A stretch of DNA of 64,000 bases from JAIROC01 sp031553535 (GCA_031553535.1 JAVBLM010000035.1:1-64000), one strand, 5' to 3'; counted from the stretch's first letter, positions 25,982 to 34,540 are shown. A program made the numbers and translations. The notes: a model not told the origin generated them from the letters alone.

Positions 25982-26527
25982 ATGAAGAACACAAGGGGAG
26001 AAATAATACGTATTGCAGATGATTTGATTCGTACCAGAGGATATAATGCATTTAGTTATACAGATATATCCAAACAGTTGAACATAAAAAATGCGGCAGT
26101 ACATTATTATTTCCCTGCCAAGTCTGATTTGGGGACAGAAGTGATCCGGTTTCGAATATCCGATTTTCATCAAAGGGTTCAAAGTTGGGATACATTACCC
26201 TACGACCAGCAACTTGTGAACTGGATAACTTATCATCAGCACAAAAAAGAGAATAAATGTGTTTGTATATTAGGCGCTTTGGCTCCGGTGTATGATACTT
26301 TACAGGAAAACATGCAGACGGAATTGGGCAGATTCTCCAATATAATACTGGAATGGTTAATAGATATTTTGGCAAAAGGGAAACAATCAGGAATATTTAA
26401 TTACAAGGAATCTCCAAGGGCAAAAGCTTATTTGGTTCAGTCTTCATTATTGGCGGCATTACTTTTGAATAAAGTATTGGATGATGATGTTTTTCAAGCG
26501 ATTCAAAATAGTATTTTAATGCAATAG
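25982..26527 (+). CDS. TetR/AcrR family transcriptional regulator
   Basis: A 181-residue regulator. An N-terminal TetR DNA-binding domain occupies residues about 5-50 (IIRIADDLIRTRGYNAFSYT, then the recognition region NIKNAAVHYYFPAKSDLG). A helical ligand/dimerisation domain with several Cys and Leu residues follows. Starts further upstream would overlap the promoter box. The palindrome at 25950-25959 suggests autorepression. The likely co-regulated downstream gene encodes a DUF1573 protein, 50 bp away. The ligand is unknown. Confidence 0.87.
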   Translation: MKNTRGEIIRIADDLIRTRGYNAFSYTDISKQLNIKNAAVHYYFPAKSDLGTEVIRFRISDFHQRVQSWDTLPYDQQLVNWITYHQHKKENKCVCILGALAPVYDTLQENMQTELGRFSNIILEWLIDILAKGKQSGIFNYKESPRAKAYLVQSSLLAALLLNKVLDDDVFQAIQNSILMQ

Positions 26528-26577
26528 AATTATATATAATAAAAAACAAATAAAATAAATAATTAAATAGAAAGGTC

Positions 26578-27033
26578 ATGAAAAAAATTAATGCGACAAT
26601 TACAGTTTTTGCTCTAATATCCTTTTTGACAATGGGTGGATTTAGCGCTATAGCACAGGATAATCAATCTTCCGAAGCCAAGAAAAATACAAATGGTCCC
26701 AAAATTACATTTGAGAACACAACCCATGATTATGGTACAATTTATCAAGGGGATAATGGAGAATGTGAATTTGTATTTAAAAATACAGGTAAGGAGCCTT
26801 TGGTATTGAGTAATGTTCAGGGATGTTGTGGGGTTTCAGTTCTTGAGTGGACAAAAGATCCTGTGATGCCGAAAAAAACCGGCAGTATAAAACTGAGATA
26901 TTATACAAGCAGGCCGGGAACAATCAACAGGGAGGTAACTGTTACATCAAATGATCCGGATAACTCCATAATCAAGATCAAATTGGTCGGAAAGATAGAG
27001 GCTAAACCGGCAGAAGATGCTACAGGAAATTAA
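26578..27033 (+). CDS. secreted DUF1573 protein
   Basis: A 151-residue protein with a signal peptide (to about residue 24), then a single immunoglobulin-like DUF1573 domain: ITFENTTHDYGTI, CEFVFKNTGKEPLVL, a GCCGVS segment, VTVTSNDPDN and a final strand. The family is widespread in Bacteroidota, in the periplasm or on the surface, with no settled function. It may be read through from the TetR gene. A perfect terminator hairpin follows. Confidence 0.85.
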   Translation: MKKINATITVFALISFLTMGGFSAIAQDNQSSEAKKNTNGPKITFENTTHDYGTIYQGDNGECEFVFKNTGKEPLVLSNVQGCCGVSVLEWTKDPVMPKKTGSIKLRYYTSRPGTINREVTVTSNDPDNSIIKIKLVGKIEAKPAEDATGN

Positions 27034-27060
27034 TTTAAAGAACAAAAACATAAAATAAAA

Positions 27061-27098
27061 CGAGGGCATCAAAAATTTTTGATGCCCTCGTTTTATTT
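27061..27098. terminator. strong rho-independent terminator
   Basis: A 15-bp perfect inverted repeat (CGAGGGCATCAAAAA and its complement, 27061-27090) is followed by TTTTATTT and preceded by AAAATAAAA. It can work in both directions. Confidence 0.85.
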
Positions 27099-27124
27099 GT
27101 ATCCTTATTATTATACTTAATACC

Positions 27125-27259
27125 AGAAGTTACGCAAGTTATAAGAATAGTGGTTAGCCGTTAGTGGTGTGTTTTCATTTTTATTACTTTACCTGTTTTA
27201 TCCTTCTACTTCCAGCCTTTTGCTTGCTACAATCGTTCCCTGTAACTTGTGTGACCTCT
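27125..27259. repeat. short inverted-repeat element, second family, copy 1
   Basis: About 135 bp. It begins AGAAGTTACGCAAGTTATA and ends with the imperfect inverse TGTAACTTGTGTGACCTCT. The interior (GTGGTTAGCCGTTAG, CTGTTTTATCC) resembles bases 425-495. No ORF. It lies between the DUF1573 terminator and the convergent hydrolase stop. Confidence 0.7.
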
Positions 27260-27266
27260 GTTAATA

Positions 27267-28631
27267 TTATTTGGTAACCGATTTTATCCAATTGGAAATA
27301 TCTTCCAGTACTTCCGGTGAAATTGTTTCTGCAATTGTACCATATTCCGAAATAAGTCCTGTTTTAATATGTTGGAACAGATGATTCAGTTCAGGATATT
27401 TTTTCGTTGTAACTTTGCCAGGGAGCCATCTTTCAAAACTTTGAAGATTAACATCAGCTGGAACCTGTAAATCTTTTTCTCCATTAATTGCCAAGACAGA
27501 GCATTTTATTTTTTGCAGGTCTTTGGTTGGATCGTACTTCAGGATTGATTGCATTTCCGGTGAGGCCCCGAATACCAATTCACTTTTATACCAATTACGA
27601 ACATCCGTATTATTTTTTGTTTTTTCAGGAATAATTTCGTCTATAAATTTATCAGGGAAATTAAACACCGAATCGGCTGAATGTTTTTCAATTAAAGTAT
27701 GCATTTGAATAACCAATTCTTCATTTTTAGCAATATCTTTATCAGAAATATGAGAAGCCTTGGCAATTGCATATCGTTGCAGTTTCATCAAACTATCGCC
27801 TTTGATAGCAACCCCCGCCATAGAGACAATAAAACGTATATCGTTATTATTTGTAGCTGATATAATGGCAATAGAGCCGCCTTCGCTATGTCCGATCAAT
27901 CCTATTTTTTCCGAATTGATTTCATTGCGTGTTTTTAAATAAGATACTGCGGCTAAGGCATCTGTGGAAAAATCCTGTATGGTGGAGGTATGGTAAACTC
28001 CTTTGGACTCTCCTACGCCTCTGTCATCATAACGTAAAACAGCAATTCCATTACGGGTGAGATAATCGGCCAGTACAGCAAAGGGGCGATGGTTAAAGAC
28101 TTCTTCATCCCGGTTCTGCCCACCGCTTCCGCTAATTAACACGGCAACGGGAAAATTAGTTCCTTCTTTGGGATAAGTAAAAGTTCCGGCTAGCGTTATA
28201 TCAGCTTGTTTGTTTTCAAAGGAGATATCTTCCGAGTAATAAGGATAGGGAGGTTGCGGGTCTTGTGGTCGTTTCATATCTATATTTCCACGGGTCAAGA
28301 CTAAAGGAAACGTATTCCCCATTTGTGTAAAAGTTCCTTCTATGGAATTCTTCTTAACTTTGCCTTCAAATGCAGCAAATAGTTTTGTTATATTAATTGT
28401 CAGTTTCTTGCTTTTCAAAACCGTATTTGTCGTAGGAATGTCTTTTGCTCCTTGGTCGGGACTGTCTAATAAGGTTGAATAAATACCGTCTTTTTCTTCA
28501 ATGTGAAAAACAATTCGTAATGTTGACGGGCCATAATCTAATGTACCGTTCCATGTCCCTGTTATATTTTGAGAAAAAGTATTTGTTTGTATGAGTAACG
28601 CTGTGATAATTGTTATAAATATTTTATTCAT
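27267..28631 (-). CDS. secreted alpha/beta hydrolase (esterase/peptidase type)
   Basis: A 454-residue protein with a signal peptide (to about residue 21). A beta-rich N-terminal domain (about 22-145) resembles the GTWNGTLDYG...LRIVFHI modules before Bacteroidota serine hydrolases. The hydrolase fold follows: oxyanion region ISGSGGQNRDE (166-176), nucleophile Ser249 in GLIGHSEGGS, an acid in INGEKDLQVPAD and a His in ELNHLFQ. The substrate is unknown; ester or small-peptide bonds are the family range. It is the last gene of a DUF2089-Yip1-hydrolase run, 24 bp after the Yip1-like gene. Confidence 0.85.
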   Translation of the reverse strand: MNKIFITIITALLIQTNTFSQNITGTWNGTLDYGPSTLRIVFHIEEKDGIYSTLLDSPDQGAKDIPTTNTVLKSKKLTINITKLFAAFEGKVKKNSIEGTFTQMGNTFPLVLTRGNIDMKRPQDPQPPYPYYSEDISFENKQADITLAGTFTYPKEGTNFPVAVLISGSGGQNRDEEVFNHRPFAVLADYLTRNGIAVLRYDDRGVGESKGVYHTSTIQDFSTDALAAVSYLKTRNEINSEKIGLIGHSEGGSIAIISATNNNDIRFIVSMAGVAIKGDSLMKLQRYAIAKASHISDKDIAKNEELVIQMHTLIEKHSADSVFNFPDKFIDEIIPEKTKNNTDVRNWYKSELVFGASPEMQSILKYDPTKDLQKIKCSVLAINGEKDLQVPADVNLQSFERWLPGKVTTKKYPELNHLFQHIKTGLISEYGTIAETISPEVLEDISNWIKSVTK

Positions 28632-28655
28632 TATTATTTGATTTTAGGATTATTA

Positions 28656-29222
28656 TTATAAGAGTTTATATACGGCAAGCATAGTAAATGCTTCCGATAG
28701 AACGAATATTAAAATAAACAGGAAAACGCTTTTTGGGCCTTTAATATTGGTTGATACTTTAAATGCATTGTATAATAATGCAACTCCCCAAACAAGAATG
28801 AGCATCATTATTAATCCCGCAATAGAAAATTGAATTATGGAGAATACGTCGGTTAATGTTCCCTCCAATATACTGTCGATTATTTGCGGTCTGACCAGAA
28901 AGCCGGCAAAAGCAGCAAGTAAAAAAGGATATCTGGATAATGTCACAGTGCCCAGAATATCCTGGAATCGAACATTTTTAGCAGAGATCAAGGATATGAG
29001 ATACATAATGATAATAGTGGCACAAAGTCCGATGGCTTGCAATAAAAAAGCCATGGGTAAAGAGATATTGGGAATATGCTTTATTTGAACCCCAATAAAA
29101 TAAGTATTGCTAAAGTGTCCGATAATGACCGTGGCACAGACAATAATAATACCAATTCCAAATGCTTTCCATCCTGCAATCCACTCGAATGGATTGTATA
29201 ATAACTTCCATTTATTTTCCAT
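28656..29222 (-). CDS. Yip1 family membrane protein
   Basis: A 188-residue protein with five predicted membrane helices and an N-terminal NPFEWIAGWK motif typical of bacterial Yip1-domain proteins. ATG 29222 is chosen: it overlaps the end of the DUF2089 gene by 11 bp, which suggests coupling. A longer frame upstream lies inside DUF2089. The function of the bacterial family is unknown; membrane organisation roles are proposed for eukaryotic homologues. Confidence 0.75.
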   Translation of the reverse strand: MENKWKLLYNPFEWIAGWKAFGIGIIIVCATVIIGHFSNTYFIGVQIKHIPNISLPMAFLLQAIGLCATIIIMYLISLISAKNVRFQDILGTVTLSRYPFLLAAFAGFLVRPQIIDSILEGTLTDVFSIIQFSIAGLIMMLILVWGVALLYNAFKVSTNIKGPKSVFLFILIFVLSEAFTMLAVYKLL

Positions 29223-29475
29223 AAGATTCAATTTTTTGTATGATTTCATTTAATAAATTCCGTACTGTAGGATAGCTCAATTTTAATTGATTGGCCATTT
29301 CTTTAAGGCTTCCACTATGTTTAACAAAAGATAGAATAAAATTTTGTTCTTCGATAGATAATAATGCTAGTGCCGGCAATTCATAATTCCCGGTGACTTC
29401 TGTCTGGCAGTTTTCGCATTTCAGACTTTTGACTTTTAGCTGTGATTTACAACTTGGACAATAACACGGTAACAT
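29212..29475 (-). CDS. DUF2089 zinc-ribbon/HTH protein
   Basis: An 87-residue protein. The zinc ribbon CPSCKSQLKVKSLKCENCQ has four Cys at 6, 9, 20 and 23. It is followed by a helix-turn-helix-like part (GSLKEMANQLKLSYPTVRNLLNEII). This layout is DUF2089, small predicted DNA-binding regulators. It is the first gene of the operon with Yip1 and the hydrolase and may be their regulator. Confidence 0.8.
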   Translation of the reverse strand: MLPCYCPSCKSQLKVKSLKCENCQTEVTGNYELPALALLSIEEQNFILSFVKHSGSLKEMANQLKLSYPTVRNLLNEIIQKIESYGK

Positions 29476-29495
29476 GATTCTTTAATTTTATTGTG

Positions 29496-29503
29496 CAAAG
29501 ATA
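29496..29503 (-). promoter_or_regulatory. promoter -7 box of the DUF2089 operon
   Basis: TATCTTTG on the minus strand, 21 bp before the ATG (29475). Confidence 0.6.
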
Positions 29504-30113
29504 AATAATATTTTTAATATTATTGATTATATTTTGAATAATGTTTACTTTGTTTTTAAATATATTTGTTTTTTATTGACGTTAATTAATATAGATTCAC
29601 TTCTAATAATAGATATAATCATTATTAAAACTTATCCTGCAATGTGTTATTATGTTCCCTGTCGAACTTACAAAAGTCTTTCATCTTTTGACGAAACAAC
29701 TATATAGTTGTTTGCAGTACTTTCTGATTGTTAAGAAACAATTTCGCAGCAGTGCATGATACTTTCTTCCGTATGAAGAAATCTCCTTGCAATGATGTTT
29801 AATACTTTCTACTATTTGAAGAAACCTTCTTGCAATGATGTTTAATACTTTCTGCTATTTGAAGAAACCTTCTTGCAATAGTGCAAGCATATTTCCTAAA
29901 AGGAAATATATAGCGAAAAATTCTATATGTTTCCATTCTAATAAAGTAATACTGAAAAGCAACTGTTTTTGATATGAAAATCATCAACGGAGGGAATATT
30001 CTTCTAATGGTTAGAAGATAGAAATCAATAAACTACATGTAGACGAGTATGACAATCATATTTATTAGAAAATTCTCAATATTATCTTTTTTTATTGTCT
30101 GTTTTATGGCATG
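29504..30113. other. 0.6-kb non-coding region with hairpins
   Basis: No gene is supported. It holds hairpin array 3 (29676-29888), then a perfect ATATTTCCT/AGGAAATAT hairpin (29889-29909) and a perfect TCTTCTAA/TTAGAAGA hairpin (30000-30018). Confidence 0.65.
29676..29888. repeat. 42/43-bp tandem hairpin array 3 (5 units)
   Basis: Units start at about 29676, 29718, 29760, 29803 and 29846 (spacing 42, 42, 43, 43). Each carries an inverted TTTCT...AAGAAA or TTTC...GAAA core, for example a perfect TTTCTTC/GAAGAAA stem at about 29763-29781. The last three units are similar, the first two degenerate. No coding frame runs through it, because the 43-bp units shift phase. Confidence 0.8.
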
Positions 30114-30638
30114 TTAAATAGCCTTGTTTATAAAAGAATGTAGATGCTTTATAAAATCAGGACTCATCCAATTACCATTATATTGTTTTCCGTTAATGAA
30201 AAAGGCAGGTGTGCCTTGTACTCCGTTTTTGGTTCCAGATTCAAAATCATCTTGAATTTTCCGGAGATATTTTTTATCTTTAAAGTCTTTTTCAAATTTA
30301 TCGATATCCAGATTGAGGTCTTTTGCATATTGCAACAAATAATAGTCATCCAATGCATCTTGGTTATCGTATAAGGTATCGTGCATTTCCCAGAATTTGT
30401 TTTGTCCGCCTGCTATCTCTGCTGCCATTGCCGCATGTAATGCATAAGGGTGCATATCGGTTAATGGAAAATTACGGAATATAAATTTTAAATTATCACC
30501 TAATTGTTTGTGTATCTCCTTTATTACGTAATGTGCGTTTTTGCAATAAGGACATTGGTAATCTGCATACTCTATTATTTCAACTGGAGCATCGAAAGGG
30601 CCTTGTACATGATCATTTTGTGTGATTTCTATATTCAT
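30114..30638 (-). CDS. DsbA family thioredoxin-fold protein, cytoplasmic
   Basis: A 174-residue protein of the Thioredoxin_4/DsbA type. The active site is Cys29-Pro-Tyr-Cys32 (YADYQCPYCKNAH), an inserted helical domain follows (about 70-135), and the cis-Pro loop is GTPAFFING (about 143-151). No signal peptide is seen, so it should act in the cytoplasm, unlike classic DsbA. The role may be thiol-disulfide exchange or glutathione-type detoxification; the sequence does not decide. It is 59 bp downstream of the NmrA-type gene on the same strand and may share its transcript. Confidence 0.82.
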   Translation of the reverse strand: MNIEITQNDHVQGPFDAPVEIIEYADYQCPYCKNAHYVIKEIHKQLGDNLKFIFRNFPLTDMHPYALHAAMAAEIAGGQNKFWEMHDTLYDNQDALDDYYLLQYAKDLNLDIDKFEKDFKDKKYLRKIQDDFESGTKNGVQGTPAFFINGKQYNGNWMSPDFIKHLHSFINKAI

Positions 30639-30697
30639 TTTGTGTGATTTTTATATAAATAAAATAATTGTCGGTTTTTTTATAACTTAAATGATAT

Positions 30698-31570
30698 TTA
30701 TGAATAGATATTATATAAATATTCTTTTACGGATTGAGGAGGCCTTCCCAAGAGCATTTCCAGATCTTTTGATATTTCTTCAAACTCTCCTGCTTTCATT
30801 GCTTCGGCAAATGAAATAATAGACTTTAGTGCTTCTTTCGAAGTTTCTGATGTTGAAAGTATATGCCGGTATGTTTTAATATCAGGATTTAGATATTTGA
30901 TGTTTTTTCTGGTGATTTCGCTAAGAATAACTGCTATTCTGTAAAAGTCCACATTTTCAATATTACTAAAATGATAGATTTTGTTTTCATGCCCTTTTGT
31001 GGATAAAATGATAGCCGTTGCTTCTGCCATATCGTTTCGTGATGCGAATGCAATTCTACCTTCACCTGCAGGTAGAAAAATACCGGCATTCAGAATGTTT
31101 TCTCCCATAAACATGGGCAATGTATCCGAATATAAATTGTTTCTCAATATGGTATAAGCCAATCCGCTATTAATGATAGCTTTTTCTGTGTTGATATGCG
31201 CCTTGGCAATTATGGCAATAGGAGAGGAGTCCGATTCATCTTTTCTGGCAAGACTTGTATATGTGATATGTTTTATTTTTGCTTCTTTAGCTGCTTTAAT
31301 TACATTTTCTTGCTGTTTCTCCCTGTGATTAATATCATTTCCTGAGATTAATAAAAGTTGATCAACATCTTTAAATGCATTTATAAGGGAAGTGTAATTA
31401 TCATAATCACCTTTTCTTAGGATTATACCTTTCTTTTCAAGATATTCGGCTTTCGTTATATCTCTTACAAAAGCAACAATATGGTTAGGTCTTATATTCT
31501 TTTTAAGTAGAGTTTCGATGGTTTTTGTTCCAAAATGTCCTGTTGCCCCTGTAATTAAGATCATGATCAT
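30698..31570 (-). CDS. NmrA/QorB-like NAD(P)-binding oxidoreductase
   Basis: A 290-residue atypical short-chain dehydrogenase. The Rossmann motif is LITGATGHFGTKTIETLL near the N-terminus. No catalytic YxxxK is obvious, which fits NmrA-like/quinone-oxidoreductase-2 proteins, and the C-terminal part is helical (FEEISKDLEMLLGRPPQSVKEYL). Such proteins sense NAD(P)H or reduce quinones. ATG 31570 and ATG 31564 are both possible starts. The DsbA-like neighbour suggests a redox-stress pair, by inference. Confidence 0.82.
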   Translation of the reverse strand: MIMILITGATGHFGTKTIETLLKKNIRPNHIVAFVRDITKAEYLEKKGIILRKGDYDNYTSLINAFKDVDQLLLISGNDINHREKQQENVIKAAKEAKIKHITYTSLARKDESDSSPIAIIAKAHINTEKAIINSGLAYTILRNNLYSDTLPMFMGENILNAGIFLPAGEGRIAFASRNDMAEATAIILSTKGHENKIYHFSNIENVDFYRIAVILSEITRKNIKYLNPDIKTYRHILSTSETSKEALKSIISFAEAMKAGEFEEISKDLEMLLGRPPQSVKEYLYNIYS

Positions 31571-31600
31571 GAATTTTGATTAGCATTATTTAATAAACAA

Positions 31601-31632
31601 AAAATAGCATATCTTTGTTCTGATATGCTATT
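31601..31632 (-). terminator. rho-independent terminator of the EXPERA gene
   Basis: The stem AATAGCATATC/GATATGCTATT encloses an 8-base loop and is followed on the minus strand by TTTTTTGTTT. It lies about 105 bp after the stop at 31738. Confidence 0.7.
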
Positions 31633-31737
31633 CAAAATATGTGTCTTCAGATAATAAAAAACAGAAATCAATAATAACTAAATATAGAACTTATCAAAAG
31701 TTGATATTAATAGAAGAAGAATTATAGCAATGTGTTT

Positions 31738-32268
31738 TTAAAATTTTCGTGTAAATGGCATTGGCTTTCTCATTCGTATGAGTAATAATATTGGTATTAA
31801 CACATAAGGCAGATTAAAGGAAAGAAATTTTACCGGATTAGGCGTTCTCCATTCGGGTTCGCCGAAGAATTCAACTCCAAAAACGATTATGCCGGTGATG
31901 GTAGCAATCATTGTCGCATATATTACTGACGGCAACTGAATTTTATTCCAACCGCGAACAAGAGCAATCACCAGGATAAGATAAAAAGGCATATAGACAA
32001 AAGAGGAAAGTCCTGTCACAATGCGCATCCAAACGGGTGGATTCTGGAAAAGAGGGTCTGTCCCATCTGCGTACCAATAATTTGCATTAACGATGAAATT
32101 CGATGAAGAACTGTTGAAATCGATTCCCAATGTGGGTACCATGTCGGCAATCAATGAAGTAATAAAGAATATCGAGAAGATGATAATGAAAAAAATATCA
32201 ATAGGCCGTTCCCGTAATGGTAAGTTTTTTGTGCATCCCAATGACGCATTTGATTCAGTGTTTGTCAT
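31738..32268 (-). CDS. EXPERA-domain (EBP/TMEM97-like) membrane protein
   Basis: A 176-residue protein with four predicted membrane helices after a polar N-terminus. ERPIDIFFIIIFSIFFITSL, the WYADGTDPLF segment, VWMRI and FNLPYVLIPILLLIRMRKP fit the EXPERA/emopamil-binding layout. Eukaryotic members are sterol isomerases or sterol-binding proteins. The bacterial role is unknown, and a sterol substrate should not be assumed. It is a single-gene unit. Confidence 0.6.
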   Translation of the reverse strand: MTNTESNASLGCTKNLPLRERPIDIFFIIIFSIFFITSLIADMVPTLGIDFNSSSSNFIVNANYWYADGTDPLFQNPPVWMRIVTGLSSFVYMPFYLILVIALVRGWNKIQLPSVIYATMIATITGIIVFGVEFFGEPEWRTPNPVKFLSFNLPYVLIPILLLIRMRKPMPFTRKF

Positions 32269-32337
32269 AGCGTTTCTATTTGTTATAATTTTTGTTTGGT
32301 AAAGATTTCTGTTTAATCATTATATTATCGTATATTC

Positions 32338-33708
32338 TTAAGGGATATACTCATAAGCTCCTATATCGTATCCATTTCCTTGAGGACGGAGAGTTCCTTT
32401 AAAATCTGTCTTAGGAGCGCCGTTACTTGTTCCTTTGTCAATGGCGGGAGAAGTTGACTTTAATTGAAGGTTGCCATTTTCCAAATCAACAAACTGAGGA
32501 TCTTCTTTTATGGCATTTATTCCGAAATCCCCGCTTTGGGCATATCCCCAGGATAAATTATTTTCAATGATGACTTCGTTTACATCAATCCCTACATCCT
32601 CCTTGATTTTTATCTGTATCCAGTTGTTTACCGATATATTATTCCGGATAACAATATTTTTAATTAAGGGATGGTTGACATAAATGCCTTGTTGGGCACG
32701 GCCGTATACGGTGTTATTGTAGATATAAATATTCTCAAGGCGTCCCATTTGGGTGCTGTTGTCATCGGTATGATCAGCTACTTTGATACCGGAGCCTTGC
32801 CCTTTGTTCATATCATATATTATATTATTATAGACATGTATATCTCTTCCGGTATTTCCCATTTCGGAAGCAATCGAGATTCCCAATGTTCGGGGATTTA
32901 TAATTTTATTTTGATACACGTGGATATTATACTGTCCATCATTTACCGGCTTGTCCGCATAACCGGCATCCAGGTAAATTGCTGCAGATATTCCGGCATT
33001 AATGATCTCATTATGATGGATAGTCCCGTTTTTACATCCTGACTTGACATCAATACTTTCTTTTATAACGTTCTTAACAATATTATAAGCGATTTCAAAA
33101 TTATCTACAGTACGTAATGATATGGCTTCCCGGCTCAATTGAGCACAGTTTTCAACATAATTATTCCTTACCATGATATTTTTTGTTCCAATGAAATCTG
33201 CACCAAAACAAATACCGGGTGCTACGCAATTCGAGACAGAACATTTTTCTATAATCACATTGGAAGAACCGTCTTTTCCATATATCCCACAAGATTGGGA
33301 GTTTATAATGGTCAGCCCTTCTAGTTTTATGTAATGTGCGTTTTCCAGGCGGATGAGTGCTTGACTCGGGATTTGTAATGATACGTTTGTTCCGTCTATC
33401 ACTACATTGTTATCCGGATATGCCCGTATGGTTATGTAATTATTCTCGGTTCCCGAATTTTTAATTGTTATTTTTTCTGTGTATGTCCCCGCCATAATAT
33501 AAACGATGTTGCCTGGCTCGGATAGATCGACAGCTTTTTGTATGGTTTTAAAAGGGGCATCATGGGTTCCCGTATTCTTATCACTGCCATTTGTTGCAAC
33601 AAAGTAAGCATTATCTTCTCCTAGATTATCTTTTCCATTGTTGTTTTTCTTGCAACCCAGGAATAAAAATATAAAGCAGCAATATAAATATAAGATTGAT
33701 CTATTCAT
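32338..33708 (-). CDS. right-handed beta-helix lipoprotein
   Basis: A 456-residue protein with a lipoprotein signal (lipobox FLGC, Cys19). It then has a DUF1565-type start (YFVATNGSDKNTGTHDAPFKTIQKAVDLSEPG) and about ten parallel beta-helix coils (IYGKDGSSNVIIEKCSVSNC, and later repeats with N/I ladders). The end APKTDFKGTLRPQGNGYDIGAYEY matches choice-of-anchor-Q proteins. Members are polysaccharide lyases or surface binding proteins. No lyase catalytic set was identified by eye. It is probably surface- or outer-membrane-attached. Confidence 0.82.
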   Translation of the reverse strand: MNRSILYLYCCFIFLFLGCKKNNNGKDNLGEDNAYFVATNGSDKNTGTHDAPFKTIQKAVDLSEPGNIVYIMAGTYTEKITIKNSGTENNYITIRAYPDNNVVIDGTNVSLQIPSQALIRLENAHYIKLEGLTIINSQSCGIYGKDGSSNVIIEKCSVSNCVAPGICFGADFIGTKNIMVRNNYVENCAQLSREAISLRTVDNFEIAYNIVKNVIKESIDVKSGCKNGTIHHNEIINAGISAAIYLDAGYADKPVNDGQYNIHVYQNKIINPRTLGISIASEMGNTGRDIHVYNNIIYDMNKGQGSGIKVADHTDDNSTQMGRLENIYIYNNTVYGRAQQGIYVNHPLIKNIVIRNNISVNNWIQIKIKEDVGIDVNEVIIENNLSWGYAQSGDFGINAIKEDPQFVDLENGNLQLKSTSPAIDKGTSNGAPKTDFKGTLRPQGNGYDIGAYEYIP

Positions 33709-33713
33709 AAATG

Positions 33714-33721
33714 CAAATGTA
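33714..33721 (-). promoter_or_regulatory. promoter -7 box of the beta-helix lipoprotein
   Basis: TACATTTG on the minus strand lies only 5 bp before the ATG (33708), implying a transcript with a 0-3 nt leader. Confidence 0.5.
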
Positions 33722-33757
33722 CAAAATAATCAGTAACCTTTAACTCAAATAATGCTG

Positions 33758-34423
33758 TTATTGGGTAATTAGCTTTTTTAATTTACCTAAATTTAGTATT
33801 TCCCCATTTTTTCTTTTCAAACTGATGACTCCATCGTCAATCATTTCCAATAGACTTCTGGATAGAGAAGGACGAGTAACGCCAAAATACTCCGCCAGTT
33901 CGGTTTGGGTCATGTCCATAGTAAAATGCATGTTATTAGTCCTTGCCAATATATATTGTGCAAGTTTCCCTTTGATGGTTTTTGTAGAAAGTAATTTCAA
34001 TCGTTCGGATAGAAAATGGGCGCGATCGGAATTAAATGCCATATATCCTTGTAGAAAAGCTTCGTTAGAGGCTAGTTGTTTCATGACTGAGCTTTTCGAG
34101 ATCGTGATCAGTTCACAATCTTCTAGTGCGACAACATCTACAGGGAATCGATTGTTTTCAGCAAACAGAAATGCCGGAGCTAAAGGATTAGGAGCGTTAA
34201 TTGTTTCTATATTCAATACTGTGCCCGATTCGGAGATCATTTCGGCTTTTACACTTCCCTTTAATAAAATATACAGCGCATTCACAATGTCACCCTGGCT
34301 GGCAATCCATTCCCCTTTTTTATAAAGCCTGGTTTTGAACATTAATTCATCGAGAAATGTTTCTCTCTCGTTAACAGGGATGTTCTTACAGATAGGACAC
34401 AAAAATAAACCATCAATATCCAT
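33758..34423 (-). CDS. Crp/Fnr-family regulator, HcpR-like
   Basis: A 221-residue regulator. The start is ATG 34423 (MDIDGLFLCPICKNIP); the frame is open for 63 more codons upstream, but those run through the promoter and operator. The N-terminus has Cys9 and Cys12. The cyclic-nucleotide-binding-like beta-roll occupies about 25-125, a dimer helix about 125-150, and the Crp-type HTH about 171-196 (TQTELAEYFGVTRPSLSRSL). HcpR proteins in anaerobes sense NO/nitrosative stress and control hcp. Here the gene diverges from a ferredoxin-hcp operon, with a palindrome between them, which supports that role. Cofactor (haem or Fe-S) is unknown. Confidence 0.82.
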   Translation of the reverse strand: MDIDGLFLCPICKNIPVNERETFLDELMFKTRLYKKGEWIASQGDIVNALYILLKGSVKAEMISESGTVLNIETINAPNPLAPAFLFAENNRFPVDVVALEDCELITISKSSVMKQLASNEAFLQGYMAFNSDRAHFLSERLKLLSTKTIKGKLAQYILARTNNMHFTMDMTQTELAEYFGVTRPSLSRSLLEMIDDGVISLKRKNGEILNLGKLKKLITQ

Positions 34424-34443
34424 AATAAATTTGTTTTGAGTTG

Positions 34444-34451
34444 CAAAAATA
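34444..34451 (-). promoter_or_regulatory. promoter -7 box of the HcpR-like gene
   Basis: TATTTTTG on the minus strand, 20 bp before ATG 34423. The predicted transcript start is near 34440. Confidence 0.55.
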
Positions 34452-34470
34452 ACATATTTATTTTGGCTTG

Positions 34471-34486
34471 TGTAACAAATGTTACA
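34471..34486. promoter_or_regulatory. Crp/Fnr-type operator TGTAACAAATGTTACA
   Basis: A perfect 6+6 palindrome with a 4-bp spacer, between the divergent regulator and ferredoxin-hcp genes. Its centre (34478.5) is about 40 bp upstream of the predicted hcp-operon start and about 38 bp upstream of the predicted regulator start, near the class II activator position for both. Confidence 0.75.
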
Positions 34487-34507
34487 TTTTTTTCGCCTGT
34501 GTGGTTT

Positions 34508-34515
34508 TAATTTTG
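34508..34515 (+). promoter_or_regulatory. promoter -7 box of the ferredoxin-hcp operon
   Basis: TAATTTTG, 25 bp before ATG 34541. The palindrome at 34471-34486 replaces a recognisable -33 element, as expected for an activator-dependent promoter. Confidence 0.6.
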
Positions 34516-34540
34516 TACAAATTTTAAAAGAGAAAATGAA

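Noticed and set aside
29799..29987. 62-residue minus-strand ORF
   Set aside because: It covers hairpin array 3, whose 43-bp units shift phase; no start context.
31738..32268. Sterol isomerase
   Set aside because: The EXPERA fold is likely, but nothing in the window supports sterol metabolism.
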